DNA of 64,000 nucleotides from Herbiconiux moechotypicola (GTDB taxonomy: Bacteria; Actinomycetota; Actinomycetes; Actinomycetales; Microbacteriaceae). The position numbers and the translations under genes are program-made. The DNA is taken from the NCBI RefSeq assembly GCF_024979255.1, contig NZ_JANLCN010000010.1:1-64000 (forward strand), read 5' to 3'. The notes beneath the pieces are model-generated. The model was given only the letters and a program-made list of their open reading frames with translations. It was not told the origin of the DNA and ran no database searches. Below, in pieces: positions 1-8,809 of the stretch. Position 1 is the first letter of the stretch. Each line of letters opens with the position of its first letter.

Positions 1-104
1 GCGCCGACTACATCAAGGCCGTCTGGAACATCGCCAACTGGTCCAACGTCGCTTCGCGGCTCGAGGCCGCCCGCACCAAGACCGCGGGGCTCATCACCCT
101 CTGA
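1..104 (+). CDS. C-terminal fragment of an unidentified protein
   Basis: Only the last 33 codons are inside the window, read in the frame that starts at base 3 and ends in TGA at 102-104. The tail carries several tryptophans and ends in GLITL. I do not recognise the family from this piece. A strong hairpin follows 26 bases after the stop, which supports this being a real gene end. Confidence 0.6.
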   Translation, partial: ADYIKAVWNIANWSNVASRLEAARTKTAGLITL

Positions 105-130
105 GTCGTGCCCGGCACGCTCGAGTGAGC

Positions 131-169
131 GCGAATGGCCGCTTCCCCGTGTGGGAGGCGGCCATTCGC
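131..169. terminator. Bidirectional hairpin terminator between convergent genes
   Basis: A 12-base arm at 131-142 (GCGAATGGCCGC) is repeated as a perfect inverse at 158-169. The inner TTCCC/GGGAG extends it to a 17-pair stem with one G-U pair and a 5-base loop at 148-152. It lies between the fragment ending at 104 and the amidohydrolase gene ending at 212 on the other strand, so it can serve both. Confidence 0.75.
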
Positions 170-211
170 GTCTACTTGGCCGACGGATGCGCGGGGACGG
201 GCGACGGGGCG

Positions 212-1621
212 CTACCAGGCGAGGCGCTCGCGGCTGCGCTCCTCGGAGCGTGCGGCCACCTCGCGCACGCGCGCGTGCAGCTCGCGCGAGGCCTCGGCGG
301 CCAGCGGATGCGCAGACACGCCCTCGCTCGACACCAGCTCGCCGCCCACGAACACCTTCTTGAGGTTCCGCAGCCCGCAGGCGAAGGCGTAGTGGGCGTA
401 GACGTCCCACACGGGCCCGGTGTCGGGCGCCGACGGGTCGACCAGCAGCAGGTCGGCGAACTTACCCACCTCGAGCGACCCCACCCGCTCGGCCACGTGG
501 GCCCCGAGCGCCTCGGCGGAGCCCAGGGTGTGCATCCGGATCATCTCGCGCGGCATCACGACCGCGGCGTCCTTGTTCACCGCACGCTGTGTATATGCTC
601 CGATGCGCATGTTCTGGAAGGGGTCGGCGACGTCGGTGCAGCTCTGGTCGTCGAGACCGACGCCGATGGGCATGCCGAGCTCGCGGTAGAGCGGGATGTC
701 GGCGACTCCGGAACCGAGGCGGCCGTTGGAGGTGGGCTGCCACACCATGCCCGCCCCCTTCTCGGCTGCGGTGCGCGCCATGTACTCGTCGGGGTGCACG
801 AAGTGACCGAACAGGAACCCGGGACGCAGCGCCCCCGCCTCCTCGTACCACTGGAACTTCTCGCGCTGCTGTTCCAGCGCCTCGCTGGTCTCGAGGAAGT
901 GCGCCTGGTTGCCGATGCCGTGCGCGTCCATCGCCGTCACCTCGTCGCGCGCGGCCTGCGCGGTGGCCGACCACTGCACGGCGCCGAACACCGAGGCGCC
1001 AAGGTCGAGCTCGGCAGGCACCTCGGACTTGAGGTGCGCGATGGCCCGGTCGAACACCTCGAAGGCCTCGGCCGCGGGCTGGAATTCGGTGTCGACGCGG
1101 ATGGCGTTCATGGTGCGGATGCCCGCGTCGCGCGCGGCATCGAGCTGTCGGGTGAGATATGCCTCGGGGCGAATGGAGTAGATCTCGCGCGTGTCGGTGT
1201 CGGGGTCGTACTTACCGACCACCCGCGAGTCGGTGAAGTTGTAGACGCTGGTGACGCCGTTGCCGAGGAAGTCGAGGCAGCCGTGCAGGGTGAACCAGTA
1301 GATGTCGTCGACGTCGGCGCCGGCGATGAAGGTGCTCTGCTCGCCGACCCAGCCGTAGAGCGGCTCGCCCGGGGTCATGCCGCGCATACCCCCGGTGAAG
1401 ATGTGACTGTGCGCCGAGATGAAGCCGGGTGCGACGAAGGCCCCCGCGGCGTCGATCACCTCGGCGCCGTCGGCCTTCGCCTCGGCCAGCACCTCTGCCG
1501 GCGGCTCGCCCGCTTCGAGCGCGGCGACGGTGCCGTCGTCGGCGACGGAGAGCCAGCCGCGGAACCAGTCGGTCCCGTCGGCCATCGGGATGATCACGGC
1601 GTCGGTGAGGAGGAGCTTCAT
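212..1621 (-). CDS. Amidohydrolase family protein (chlorohydrolase/deaminase type)
   Basis: This 469-residue cytosolic metal-dependent hydrolase belongs to the group that holds atrazine chlorohydrolase, guanine deaminase and methylthioadenosine/S-adenosylhomocysteine deaminase. The N-terminal beta-sandwich leads to metal ligands H71-x-H73. Further ligand candidates are H241 in AHFLET, H273/H276, and D324/D325 in GLDDQS. The substrate cannot be read from sequence; an N-heterocycle deamination is the family norm. The start is the ATG at 1621, with GGAGGAG 13 bases upstream; the longer reading frame upstream runs antisense into the next gene and is not used. It is monocistronic and divergent from the histidine phosphatase gene. 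Confidence 0.85.
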   Translation of the reverse strand: MKLLLTDAVIIPMADGTDWFRGWLSVADDGTVAALEAGEPPAEVLAEAKADGAEVIDAAGAFVAPGFISAHSHIFTGGMRGMTPGEPLYGWVGEQSTFIAGADVDDIYWFTLHGCLDFLGNGVTSVYNFTDSRVVGKYDPDTDTREIYSIRPEAYLTRQLDAARDAGIRTMNAIRVDTEFQPAAEAFEVFDRAIAHLKSEVPAELDLGASVFGAVQWSATAQAARDEVTAMDAHGIGNQAHFLETSEALEQQREKFQWYEEAGALRPGFLFGHFVHPDEYMARTAAEKGAGMVWQPTSNGRLGSGVADIPLYRELGMPIGVGLDDQSCTDVADPFQNMRIGAYTQRAVNKDAAVVMPREMIRMHTLGSAEALGAHVAERVGSLEVGKFADLLLVDPSAPDTGPVWDVYAHYAFACGLRNLKKVFVGGELVSSEGVSAHPLAAEASRELHARVREVAARSEERSRERLAW

Positions 1622-1711
1622 GGTCGCATTCTGACTCCTCCACATTGCGGTCAGGTTTCGCCACTGTCCACAGGATGCTCGCCGCACGACAGGCGGGCGT
1701 GTCGTGGCCGA

Positions 1712-1717
1712 TAGCCT
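1712..1717 (+). promoter_or_regulatory. Predicted -10 element of a leaderless promoter
   Basis: TAGCCT ends 6 bases before the ATG at 1724. Transcription would start at or beside the start codon, and no Shine-Dalgarno is present. Confidence 0.5.
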
Positions 1718-1723
1718 GAAGGC

Positions 1724-2389
1724 ATGACCCAGAGCACCTCCGCACATCCCGCGAGCCCCAGCCTGGTGCTCGTGCGTCACGGCGAGACCGAGTGGAGCCT
1801 CGGCGGGCGCCACACCGGCCGCACCGACGTTCCGCTCACCGCGGTGGGCGAGTCGCAGGCCCGGGCGGCGGGGCGCGTGCTGGAGGGCCGCTCGTTCGGT
1901 CTCGTACTGTCGAGTCCGCGCCGTCGCGCGGTCGACACGGCGATGCTGGCGGGGTTCGGTGAGGAACTGGAGGTCGACGGCGACCTCGCGGAGTGGGACT
2001 ACGGGGCCTACGAGGGTCTCACCAGCGCCGAGATCTCGGAGCGGTTCGGCGAGGAGTGGAACCTCTGGGTGAACGGGGTCGAGATCGACGCCGAGGGCCG
2101 GGGCGAAGAGGCGGCCGATCTGCTGCGGCGCGACCTCGCCGTCATCCACCGGGCCCAGGCCGTGCTGGAGAAAGGGGAAGACGTGCTGGTGTTCTCGCAC
2201 GGGCACTTCCTGCGCACCCTCGCCGCCACCTGGGTGGGCCTGCCGGTCTCCGGCGGAGAGTACCTGGCGCTCGACACCGCGAGCATCAGCGTGCTGGGCT
2301 TCGAGCACTCGTGCCACGTGGTGCGCAGCTGGAACCGCACGCCCTGGGCGGAATCGGTGGCCGCCGGGTCGCCGGAGGCCGGTCGATGA
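1724..2389 (+). CDS. Histidine phosphatase family protein (phosphoglycerate mutase-like)
   Basis: This 221-residue soluble protein opens with the catalytic LVLVRHGETEWS motif near residue 15. It has the second-arm arginine in SSPRRRAVDT, the acid/base E in LAEWDYGAYEG, and the second histidine in VFSHGHFLR. That is the full catalytic set of the acid-phosphatase branch of the superfamily. The natural phosphoester is unknown. The gene ends in ATGA, where its stop overlaps the start of the flavin monooxygenase gene, so the two are translationally coupled. Transcription is probably leaderless. Confidence 0.88.
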   Translation: MTQSTSAHPASPSLVLVRHGETEWSLGGRHTGRTDVPLTAVGESQARAAGRVLEGRSFGLVLSSPRRRAVDTAMLAGFGEELEVDGDLAEWDYGAYEGLTSAEISERFGEEWNLWVNGVEIDAEGRGEEAADLLRRDLAVIHRAQAVLEKGEDVLVFSHGHFLRTLAATWVGLPVSGGEYLALDTASISVLGFEHSCHVVRSWNRTPWAESVAAGSPEAGR

Positions 2390-3573
2390 AGACGCTCACC
2401 TCTCCCGCCGAGGCCGTGTCGGCTCTCGACGCGCTGGCGCAGGAGTTCGCCGCCGTCGCGGCGGAGCGCGACCACGAGGGCACCGCGCCGTTCGCCGAGG
2501 TGGAGCGGTTGCGGGCGACCGGCCTGCTGCCCGCCTTGGTGCCCGTATCGCTCGGCGGGGGCGGGCTCGACTGGATGACGGTGTTCCGCGCGCTCCGGCC
2601 CGTCATCCGGGCCGACGCTGGTCTCGGGCACGTCTTCGCCTACCACTTCGTGAACTCGTGGCGCCTGCAGCTCAACGAGAACGAGGCGGCCATCGAGGGA
2701 CTGCAGCGCGAGCTGGCCGAGAAGCACCTGTTCTGGGGCGGAGCGGGCAACCCGCGCGACGCCGGCCTGCAGCTCACCCCCGCCGAGGGCGGTTTCACCG
2801 TCTCGGGGCGCAAGTTCTTCGCCACGGGCGCACAGGTCTCCGACCGCATCACCGCGAGCGCCACGCGCACCGACACCGGCGAGAAGCTCGCCGTCATCAT
2901 CGACGCCACCCAGCCCTCCGTGGTGCACCACGACGACTGGGAGAGCATCGGCCAGAGGCTCTCGGCCTCAGGATCGGTGTCGTTCGAGTCGGCGTTCGTG
3001 CCCGAGCGCTACGTGCTCGGCTACGGCGGGCAGTCCGGCGACCGCTACCGGCCGTTCGCGTCGCTGTCGATCCTGTTCTTCCAGGCCGCGCTCAACCACC
3101 TGCACGTGGGGCTCGCCGAGGGGGCGCTCGCCGCCGCGACCGAGTACGTACGTACCACCACGAAGCCGTGGTCGACGAGCGGTGTCGAGCGCGCCGTCGA
3201 CGACCCGTTCATCCGGGAGCTGATCGGCGACCTCACCTCGGCGACCCGAGCATCCGACGCCCTCACCTGGCACTCGACCGAGCTCTTGGCCGCAGCGGCC
3301 GAGCGGGGCTGGGAGCTCACCGACGACGAACGCGGCGAGGTGGCGGTCGAGATCGCCGCGGCCAAGGTGGTCACCACGAAGACGACGCTCGAGGTCACCT
3401 CGCGCCTGTTCGAGCTGACGGGCGCGCGTGCCACGGGCGAGAAGTACGGGTTCGACCGGTTCTGGCGCAACGCCCGCACCATCACGCTGCACGACCCGGT
3501 GGCCTACAAGGCGCAGGAGGTGGGCGACCACGCCCTGACCGGCACGCATCCCGAGCCGTCGGGGTACAGCTAG
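2386..3573 (+). CDS. Acyl-CoA dehydrogenase-fold flavin monooxygenase (DszC/SfnB-like)
   Basis: The protein has 395 residues with the acyl-CoA dehydrogenase fold. The C-terminal signature RNARTITLHDPVAYKAQEVG is typical of the DszC/SfnB branch, which uses reduced flavin to oxidise organosulfur compounds or related small molecules. The catalytic glutamate of true acyl-CoA dehydrogenases is not evident. Such enzymes need a separate flavin reductase, and none is next door. Its ATG overlaps the TGA of the upstream phosphatase by 4 bases. A role in sulfur scavenging is a family-based inference and the substrate is unknown. Confidence 0.8.
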   Translation: MKTLTSPAEAVSALDALAQEFAAVAAERDHEGTAPFAEVERLRATGLLPALVPVSLGGGGLDWMTVFRALRPVIRADAGLGHVFAYHFVNSWRLQLNENEAAIEGLQRELAEKHLFWGGAGNPRDAGLQLTPAEGGFTVSGRKFFATGAQVSDRITASATRTDTGEKLAVIIDATQPSVVHHDDWESIGQRLSASGSVSFESAFVPERYVLGYGGQSGDRYRPFASLSILFFQAALNHLHVGLAEGALAAATEYVRTTTKPWSTSGVERAVDDPFIRELIGDLTSATRASDALTWHSTELLAAAAERGWELTDDERGEVAVEIAAAKVVTTKTTLEVTSRLFELTGARATGEKYGFDRFWRNARTITLHDPVAYKAQEVGDHALTGTHPEPSGYS

Positions 3574-3650
3574 CGGCACTCGTCCGAGGCGCACAGGCGG
3601 CGGATGCGCGCCGCGGAGCGTAGGGTGCTCGGCAACCCGAGGAGGCTGCG

Positions 3651-4085
3651 ATGTCGAACTTGTTCCCCGACGACGAGGTGCGCGAGAAGGCGCTGCACAT
3701 GCTCGAGCACGACCTGATCGCCTGGATCGTGACGGTCGGTGCAGACGGCGCACCGCACGCGGTGCCGGTGTGGTTCTTCTGGCACGACGGCCGGGTGTAC
3801 GTGTTCAGCGAACCGTCGACGGCCAAGGTGCGGCACGTGCGTGCGGGTTCACCCGTCGTGATCCACCTGCAGGCCGGGGGCCGCTTCGGAGACGACGTGG
3901 TGGTGCTGCGAGGCTCGGCCGAGATCGCGGAGCAGTCGGCCGCGAGCGTGCTCGCACCCTTCCGGAGCGCCTACGCCGACAAGTACCGCGAGGCGATCGC
4001 CGACTACGGCATGCCGCTCGAGCAGATCGAGGCCACGTTCAGCGCCGCGATCATGTTCACGCCGGTGTCGGCCCTCGCCTGGTGA
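3651..4085 (+). CDS. PPOX-class F420-dependent protein (TIGR03667/Rv3369-like)
   Basis: The protein is 144 residues, the usual size for a single split-barrel PPOX domain. The pattern DLIAWIVTVGADGAPHAVPVWFFW followed by YVFSEPSTAKVRHVR is characteristic of actinobacterial flavin/deazaflavin proteins that bind cofactor F420. The likely role is an F420H2-dependent reductase, though some members only bind cofactor. GAGGAGG lies 5 bases before the ATG and fixes the start; a TAGGGT hexamer further upstream could be the -10. The fgd gene at 43.8-44.8 kb shows that the organism can supply F420H2. Confidence 0.8.
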   Translation: MSNLFPDDEVREKALHMLEHDLIAWIVTVGADGAPHAVPVWFFWHDGRVYVFSEPSTAKVRHVRAGSPVVIHLQAGGRFGDDVVVLRGSAEIAEQSAASVLAPFRSAYADKYREAIADYGMPLEQIEATFSAAIMFTPVSALAW

Positions 4086-4120
4086 GGCGGGCCGCGCCCC
4101 GCTCGCGCTGCCCCTCCGGC

Positions 4121-4126
4121 TAGCAT
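4121..4126 (+). promoter_or_regulatory. Predicted -10 element of a leaderless promoter
   Basis: TAGCAT is followed by 7 bases and the ATG at 4134. It overlaps the other possible ATG at 4125, which argues for the downstream start. Confidence 0.5.
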
Positions 4127-4133
4127 GAGCAGC

Positions 4134-5258
4134 ATGGCGGAGCCCACACCCGCGCAGTTGCGCCGCTGGCGCCAGTACCTCGCCGACGAACGGGCGGAGG
4201 CGGCGGTGTACCGCGAGCTCGCCCATCGGCGCACGGGCACCGAGAGGGAGATCCTCGAGGCCCTGGCCGAGGCCGAGGGGCGGCACGAGAGCCACTGGCT
4301 GCGACTGCTCGGGGACCAGGTCGGCGAACCCCGCCGGGCCGACGCGCGCACCAGGATGCTCGCGGTGCTGGCACGTCGATTCGGTTCGGTGTTCGTGCTC
4401 GCGCTGATGCAGCGCGCCGAGGCGCGATCCCCCTATGAAGACGACGCCGACGCCACCGACGCCATGGCGGCCGACGAGCGCATCCACGGCGAGGTGGTGC
4501 GAGGGCTGGCCGCCCGCGGCCGGAGTCGCCTCTCCGGTACCTTCCGCGCGGCCGTCTTCGGTGCCAACGACGGCCTCGTGTCGAACCTCGCTCTCGTACT
4601 CGGCATCGGCGCCACGGGGGTTCCGAGCACGGTCGTGCTGGCCACGGGCGTCGCGGGCCTCCTGGCCGGTGCGCTGTCGATGGGTGCCGGGGAGTTCGTG
4701 TCGGTGCGGTCGCAGCGCGAGTTGCTCGCCGCCTCCACGCCCGACCTCGACGCCGCCCGGGCCGTGCCGCGACTCGACGTCGACGCCAACGAGCTCGCTC
4801 TCGTCTATCGCGCACGCGGTCTGAGCGAGGAGGAGGCGGAGGCTCGGGCCCGCGACGTGTTCGGCGGCCTCACGACCGCGACCTCGGCCATCCGCATCCC
4901 GCGCGCGGGCGACGCGGGGATCACCGCACCCGACCTCGGCCCTGCCGGAACCGCAGGCACCGACGACGACCACGAGGAGATCGGCACAGCCTGGCAGGCC
5001 GCGCTGTCGTCGTTCTGCTTCTTCGCCTCGGGCGCGGTCATCCCGGTGCTGCCCTACCTGTTCGGCCTCAGCGGGTGGCCCGCCGTCGCGATCGCCGCCG
5101 GCCTCGTGGGCCTGGCGCTGCTCGCGACCGGCGCGATCGTGGGCCTGCTCTCAGGAGGGCCGCCTCTGCGCCGTGCCCTCCGCCAGCTCGCGATCGGCTA
5201 CGGCGCGGCTGCGGTCACCTACCTGCTCGGCCTGCTCTTCGGCGCGACCCTGGGCTGA
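4134..5258 (+). CDS. VIT1/CCC1-family metal transporter with N-terminal ferritin-like domain
   Basis: A 374-residue membrane protein. Residues 1-130 resemble a rubrerythrin-type four-helix domain with E-rich helices (LADERAEAAVYRELAHRR, EAEGRHESHW, AADERIHGE) that could bind di-iron. The rest is a VIT1/CCC1 transporter: FGANDGLVSNLALVLG, then LSMGAGEFVSVRSQRE, a charged cytosolic loop, and three C-terminal membrane segments. Proteins of this build export iron or manganese to the outside or to a store. I favour the ATG at 4134 because a -10 hexamer sits 7 bases before it; an in-frame ATG at 4125 lies inside that hexamer. The gene is monocistronic and converges on mtnD. Confidence 0.85.
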   Translation: MAEPTPAQLRRWRQYLADERAEAAVYRELAHRRTGTEREILEALAEAEGRHESHWLRLLGDQVGEPRRADARTRMLAVLARRFGSVFVLALMQRAEARSPYEDDADATDAMAADERIHGEVVRGLAARGRSRLSGTFRAAVFGANDGLVSNLALVLGIGATGVPSTVVLATGVAGLLAGALSMGAGEFVSVRSQRELLAASTPDLDAARAVPRLDVDANELALVYRARGLSEEEAEARARDVFGGLTTATSAIRIPRAGDAGITAPDLGPAGTAGTDDDHEEIGTAWQAALSSFCFFASGAVIPVLPYLFGLSGWPAVAIAAGLVGLALLATGAIVGLLSGGPPLRRALRQLAIGYGAAAVTYLLGLLFGATLG

Positions 5259-5288
5259 CGCGCGGCGCCGGGCGCGAGAGCGTCGTGG

Positions 5289-5864
5289 CTACGCCGAGAC
5301 GGAGGCCAGCTCGTCGTAGGTGGCGAACTTGGCGGCCACGTCGCTGCCGGTGAAGTGCCCCACCCAGCCGTCGTCGTCGTGGAAGAAGCGCACCGACACG
5401 TAGTCGGGGTTCGTGCCCATGTCGAACCAGTGCGTGGTGTCCTTCGGCACGGAGAGCACGTCGCCGGGCTCGCAGAACACCGCGTGCACCTTGTCGTCGG
5501 CGTGCAGGTAGAACACGCCGGAGCCGCGGGCGAAGAAGCGGTCCTCGTCGTCGTCGTGCTGGTGCTCGTTGAGGAACTTCTGGCGGGCCTGGGCGGCGAG
5601 CTCGCGGTACTCGTCGGTGTCGGCGCGGGTGATGGAGACCGCGTCGACCAGGGTGTAGCCGTGCTCGCGGTTGACCTCGGCGATCTCGTCGGCGTAAGCG
5701 GCGAGCACCTCCTCCTGCGACGGCTCGGCCGAGAGCTCCTTGAGCTCCCAGCGGCTGAAGCGGGCGTTCAGGCCCGCGAGCACGTCGCGGATGGTGTCGA
5801 AGTCTCGTGTCTGCAGCACGGGCGTCGAGGGGTCGGTGTCGTTCCACACGGTCAGCAGGGTCAT
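5289..5864 (-). CDS. mtnD: Acireductone dioxygenase (methionine salvage)
   Basis: This 191-residue cupin metalloenzyme oxidises acireductone with O2. With Fe it gives 4-methylthio-2-oxobutanoate and formate. The complete ligand set is visible as H101-x-H103-x3-E107 (in EHQHDDDEDRFF) and H145 (in TTHWFDMG). Length is normal. It is the fourth enzymatic step after mtnA, mtnB and mtnC, which lie on the same strand at 12-16 kb, separated from it by a + strand transporter operon. A -10 hexamer 6 bases before the ATG suggests a leaderless transcript of its own. Confidence 0.93.
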   Translation of the reverse strand: MTLLTVWNDTDPSTPVLQTRDFDTIRDVLAGLNARFSRWELKELSAEPSQEEVLAAYADEIAEVNREHGYTLVDAVSITRADTDEYRELAAQARQKFLNEHQHDDDEDRFFARGSGVFYLHADDKVHAVFCEPGDVLSVPKDTTHWFDMGTNPDYVSVRFFHDDDGWVGHFTGSDVAAKFATYDELASVSA

Positions 5865-5870
5865 GCATCC

Positions 5871-5876
5871 ATGCTA
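5871..5876 (-). promoter_or_regulatory. Predicted -10 element of a leaderless mtnD promoter
   Basis: On the minus strand TAGCAT ends 6 bases before the mtnD ATG. The remaining bases to 6029 are less G+C-rich and must also hold the promoter of the divergent ABC operon; I could not assign that one firmly. Confidence 0.5.
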
Positions 5877-6029
5877 GACCTCTCCTCCTGCACAGCCGGG
5901 CCCGAGACCGCAGAAAGTAACAGACGGAAACACGATTCGGCCGCCGACGCGCCCACACGGTTGAATCGAACCGCAATCACAGCCCTCCGGCCCTCGGGCC
6001 GGTCCCCGAACATCCCGAAGGAGCCTTCA

Positions 6030-7127
6030 ATGGCCATCACCCGCACCGGTGCAGTCCTCACGGCGCTCGTCGCCGTGAGCGTGCTGGGCCTCAGCGCCTG
6101 CTCGCAGTCGAGCGGCACCACCGAGTCCACCACCGCCGCCACCTCCGCCCCCACGGCCTCCGCCGCCCTCCCCGCGCCGTTCGACGGCGACCCGTTGAAG
6201 GTCGCGCTCGTCCGTCAGAGCGGCGCCGGAGACTACTTCGAGGCGTGGGGCGCCGGCGCCCAGGCCCAGGCCGCGTTCGCCAACATCGACCTGCAGGTGA
6301 CGGATGCGCGCAACGACAACGCGAAGCACGCCAGCGACCTCGAGCAGGCCATCGCCTCCAAGCCCGACGCCATCATCGTCGACCACGGCCAGACCGACAC
6401 CCTGCAGCCCCTCATCACCGAGGCGGTCGACGCGGGCATCCCCATCATCGTCTACGACCTCGCGCTGACCGACTCCGAGGGCGTCATCACCTCGAGCCAG
6501 TCCGACGAGTCGATGGCCTCGGGCGTGCTCGACCAGCTCATCGACGACGTCGGAGACGGCGCGAAGGTCGGCTACGTCTCGGCCGAGGGCTTCGCCGCAC
6601 TGGACCGCCGCGCGGTCGTCTGGAACGACTACGTGGCCGAGCACAACCTCGACGTGCTGTTCTCTACCGGCAAGGTCAGCGAGTCCACCGCCACCGACAA
6701 CATCCCGCTCGTCGACGCCGCCCTCAAGCAGAACCCCGACGTGCAAGCGATCTTCGCCCCGTACGATGAGATCACGAAGGGCACGGTGCAGGCCGTCATC
6801 CAGAACAACCTGCAAGACAAGGTGAAGGTGTACGGAATCGACATCTCGAACGCCGACATCGAGGTCATGACCGCCGACGGCAGCCCCTGGGTCGCCACCT
6901 CGGCCACCGACCCCGCCGCCGTCGGTGCTGGTGTCGTGCGCGCCCTCGCACTCAGCCTCGCCGGCGAGCTCGACGAGACCGACGTGCAGTTCCCCGCCAA
7001 GACCATCACGCAGCAGTTCCTGGCCGACAACTCGGTCACGAATGTCACCGAGCTCCGCGCGGCCGAGCCGTCGCTCGAGCTCTCCGACACCCTCGTCACG
7101 GATTGGCTGCCCGCGGTCTCCGAATGA
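6030..7127 (+). CDS. Sugar-type ABC transporter substrate-binding lipoprotein
   Basis: A 365-residue periplasmic-binding-protein-like lipoprotein. The signal peptide ends in the lipobox LSAC with C24, followed by a Ser/Thr/Ala-rich linker. The mature part has the type I binding-protein fold of the ribose/galactose family (KVALVRQSGAGDYFEAWGAG, DLEQAIASKPDAIIVDHGQT, AALKQNPDVQAIFAPYDE). GAAGGAG lies 6 bases before the ATG. It is the first gene of a + strand operon with ATPase, permease and a methylthioribose-kinase homologue, so methylthioribose or a related deoxypentose is the inferred ligand. The ATG of the ATPase overlaps its stop. Confidence 0.87.
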   Translation: MAITRTGAVLTALVAVSVLGLSACSQSSGTTESTTAATSAPTASAALPAPFDGDPLKVALVRQSGAGDYFEAWGAGAQAQAAFANIDLQVTDARNDNAKHASDLEQAIASKPDAIIVDHGQTDTLQPLITEAVDAGIPIIVYDLALTDSEGVITSSQSDESMASGVLDQLIDDVGDGAKVGYVSAEGFAALDRRAVVWNDYVAEHNLDVLFSTGKVSESTATDNIPLVDAALKQNPDVQAIFAPYDEITKGTVQAVIQNNLQDKVKVYGIDISNADIEVMTADGSPWVATSATDPAAVGAGVVRALALSLAGELDETDVQFPAKTITQQFLADNSVTNVTELRAAEPSLELSDTLVTDWLPAVSE

Positions 7128-8809
7128 CGCTCAGCACTCCCGCTCCGATCGAGGGGCACGACGCCACCGTCGTGTCCCTCGTCGGCGTCTCGGTCGCCTA
7201 CGGTTCCAACGTGGTGCTCACCGGGGTGAACCTCGACTTCGGCCCCGGCGAGATCACGGCGCTTCTCGGGGCGAACGGGGCGGGCAAGTCCACACTCATC
7301 AAGGCGCTCTCCGGCGCCAACCCGAGATACAGCGGCGAGATCACAGTGGGGGGCGAGGTCGCCCAGCTCGGCTCACCCGTGCAGGCGCGGCAGCTCGGCA
7401 TCTCGGCGGTGCACCAGAAGGTGGCCGACGGCATCGTGCCCGGCCTCTCGGTGGCCGAGAACCTCACCCTCGACGACCTGGCCCGGGCCTCCCGCCGCCC
7501 CTTCCGCACCGCCCGCTCCTCCCTCGCCGAGGCGCGCAGCGCCCTGGCGGCGCTCGGACTCGACTGGCCCGACTCGGTACTCACGCGCGACGCGGCCGAC
7601 CTCGCCATCTCCGACGCCCAGCTGCTCGTGCTCGCCAGGGCCCTGCGCAGCACGCCCCGGCTGCTCATCCTCGACGAGCCCACCTCCGCCCTCACGGCGG
7701 CCGAGGCGGAGCGACTGTTCGACGTGCTCCGCGCACTCCGCGCCTCCGGCCTCTCCATCGTCTACGTGTCCCACCGCTTCGGTGAGATCGAAGCCCTCGC
7801 CGACCGGGTCGTCGTGCTCCGTGACGGTATCGTGCAGAGCGACTCCGCACGGCCCTTCGAGTGGCACGGCATCCTGCACGACATGCTCGGCCGGGCCACC
7901 GACGTCGACCACGACCGCGGCGGCACCCGCCGCGGAACCGAGACGGTCGCCCGTCTCGACGGCGTCGGGCTGCTGCCCGAGTCGGGCCCGATCGACCTCG
8001 AGATCCGCGCCGGCGAGGTGCTCGGTGTGCTCGGGCTCATCGGCGCGGGCAAGACCGAGATCGCCGAGGCGCTGGCGGGGCTTGCGCCGCTCCGGTCGGG
8101 CTCGCTCGCCCTCGGCGGCGGCACCTACTCCCCCAAGCGCCCCGGCGACGCGATCGGTTCGGGCGTCGTGCTCGTGCCCGAAGACCGCCAGCGTCAAGCG
8201 CTCCTGCCCGGCTGGTCGCTCGAGCAGAACGTGAGCCTGCCGTTCCTCAAGCGATCCAGCCGCGGCGGTCTGCTCAGCCGCACTCTCGAGCGGCGCAGCG
8301 CCGAAGACGTGATCGAGAGCCTGTCGGTGGTCACCGACGGCCCCGACGCGTCGATCGACGATCTCTCGGGCGGCAACCAGCAGAAGGTCGTCGTGGGGCG
8401 CTGGCTCTCGGCAGGCCCGCGACTCGCCCTGCTCGACGAACCGTTCCGCGGGGTCGACATCGCAGCCCGGCGTGAGATCGGCGCCCGGCTGTCCACCCTC
8501 GTCGCCGACGGTGCCGCCGCCGTCGTGCTCTCCAGCGACGTCGACGAGATCTTCGAGGTCGCCGACCGCATCGTCGTGCTCGTGGCCGGTGAGGTCGAAC
8601 TCGATCGCTACGCCGACGAGGTCGACCGCTCCGAGGTCATCTCCGCCTTCCTCGGCCGCGACCATGCCGCAGCCCCCGTCGCTCCCGTCGCCTCCGCCGC
8701 CCCCGAGGTCACGGCTCCCACGGCCGCACCACAGCGCGCCGCGGCGGCCACCCCCACCGCGGCCCCCGACACCCCAGAGCCCTCCCCCGAAAGGCCCTCG
8801 AATGCCTAG
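7124..8809 (+). CDS. Sugar ABC transporter ATPase with two nucleotide-binding domains (RbsA-like)
   Basis: The protein has 561 residues and two fused ABC domains, as in RbsA/MglA. Domain 1 has Walker A GANGAGKST near residue 48 and Walker B LLILDEPTSAL, but its signature is degenerate (LAISDAQLLVLARAL). Domain 2 has a Walker-A-like GLIGAGKTE and a good signature, LSGGNQQKV. This asymmetry is normal for the family. The last 45 residues are an Ala/Pro-rich tail. Start and stop overlap the neighbouring genes by 4 and 8 bases, so synthesis is coupled. It energises import of the sugar bound by the upstream lipoprotein. Confidence 0.92.
   Translation: MTLSTPAPIEGHDATVVSLVGVSVAYGSNVVLTGVNLDFGPGEITALLGANGAGKSTLIKALSGANPRYSGEITVGGEVAQLGSPVQARQLGISAVHQKVADGIVPGLSVAENLTLDDLARASRRPFRTARSSLAEARSALAALGLDWPDSVLTRDAADLAISDAQLLVLARALRSTPRLLILDEPTSALTAAEAERLFDVLRALRASGLSIVYVSHRFGEIEALADRVVVLRDGIVQSDSARPFEWHGILHDMLGRATDVDHDRGGTRRGTETVARLDGVGLLPESGPIDLEIRAGEVLGVLGLIGAGKTEIAEALAGLAPLRSGSLALGGGTYSPKRPGDAIGSGVVLVPEDRQRQALLPGWSLEQNVSLPFLKRSSRGGLLSRTLERRSAEDVIESLSVVTDGPDASIDDLSGGNQQKVVVGRWLSAGPRLALLDEPFRGVDIAARREIGARLSTLVADGAAAVVLSSDVDEIFEVADRIVVLVAGEVELDRYADEVDRSEVISAFLGRDHAAAPVAPVASAAPEVTAPTAAPQRAAAATPTAAPDTPEPSPERPSNA

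Noticed and set aside
212-1621. Reading the amidohydrolase as the methylthioadenosine deaminase that feeds the salvage island
   Set aside because: The motifs fit many deaminases, it is 3.7 kb from mtnD with unrelated genes between, and nothing in the sequence fixes the substrate.
1662-1670. CTGTCCACA, one base from a DnaA box
   Set aside because: A single near-match without neighbours or any origin-linked gene is not evidence of a replication origin.
125-1714. A 529-codon open frame on the + strand opposite the amidohydrolase gene
   Set aside because: It is the antisense shadow of a gene with full catalytic motifs; high G+C makes long opposite-strand frames common, and its translation shows no recognisable domain.
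5355-6029. An N-terminal extension of about 225 codons to the substrate-binding lipoprotein
   Set aside because: The extension is antisense to mtnD, and the ATG at 6030 has a well-placed GAAGGAG and starts a proper lipoprotein signal peptide.
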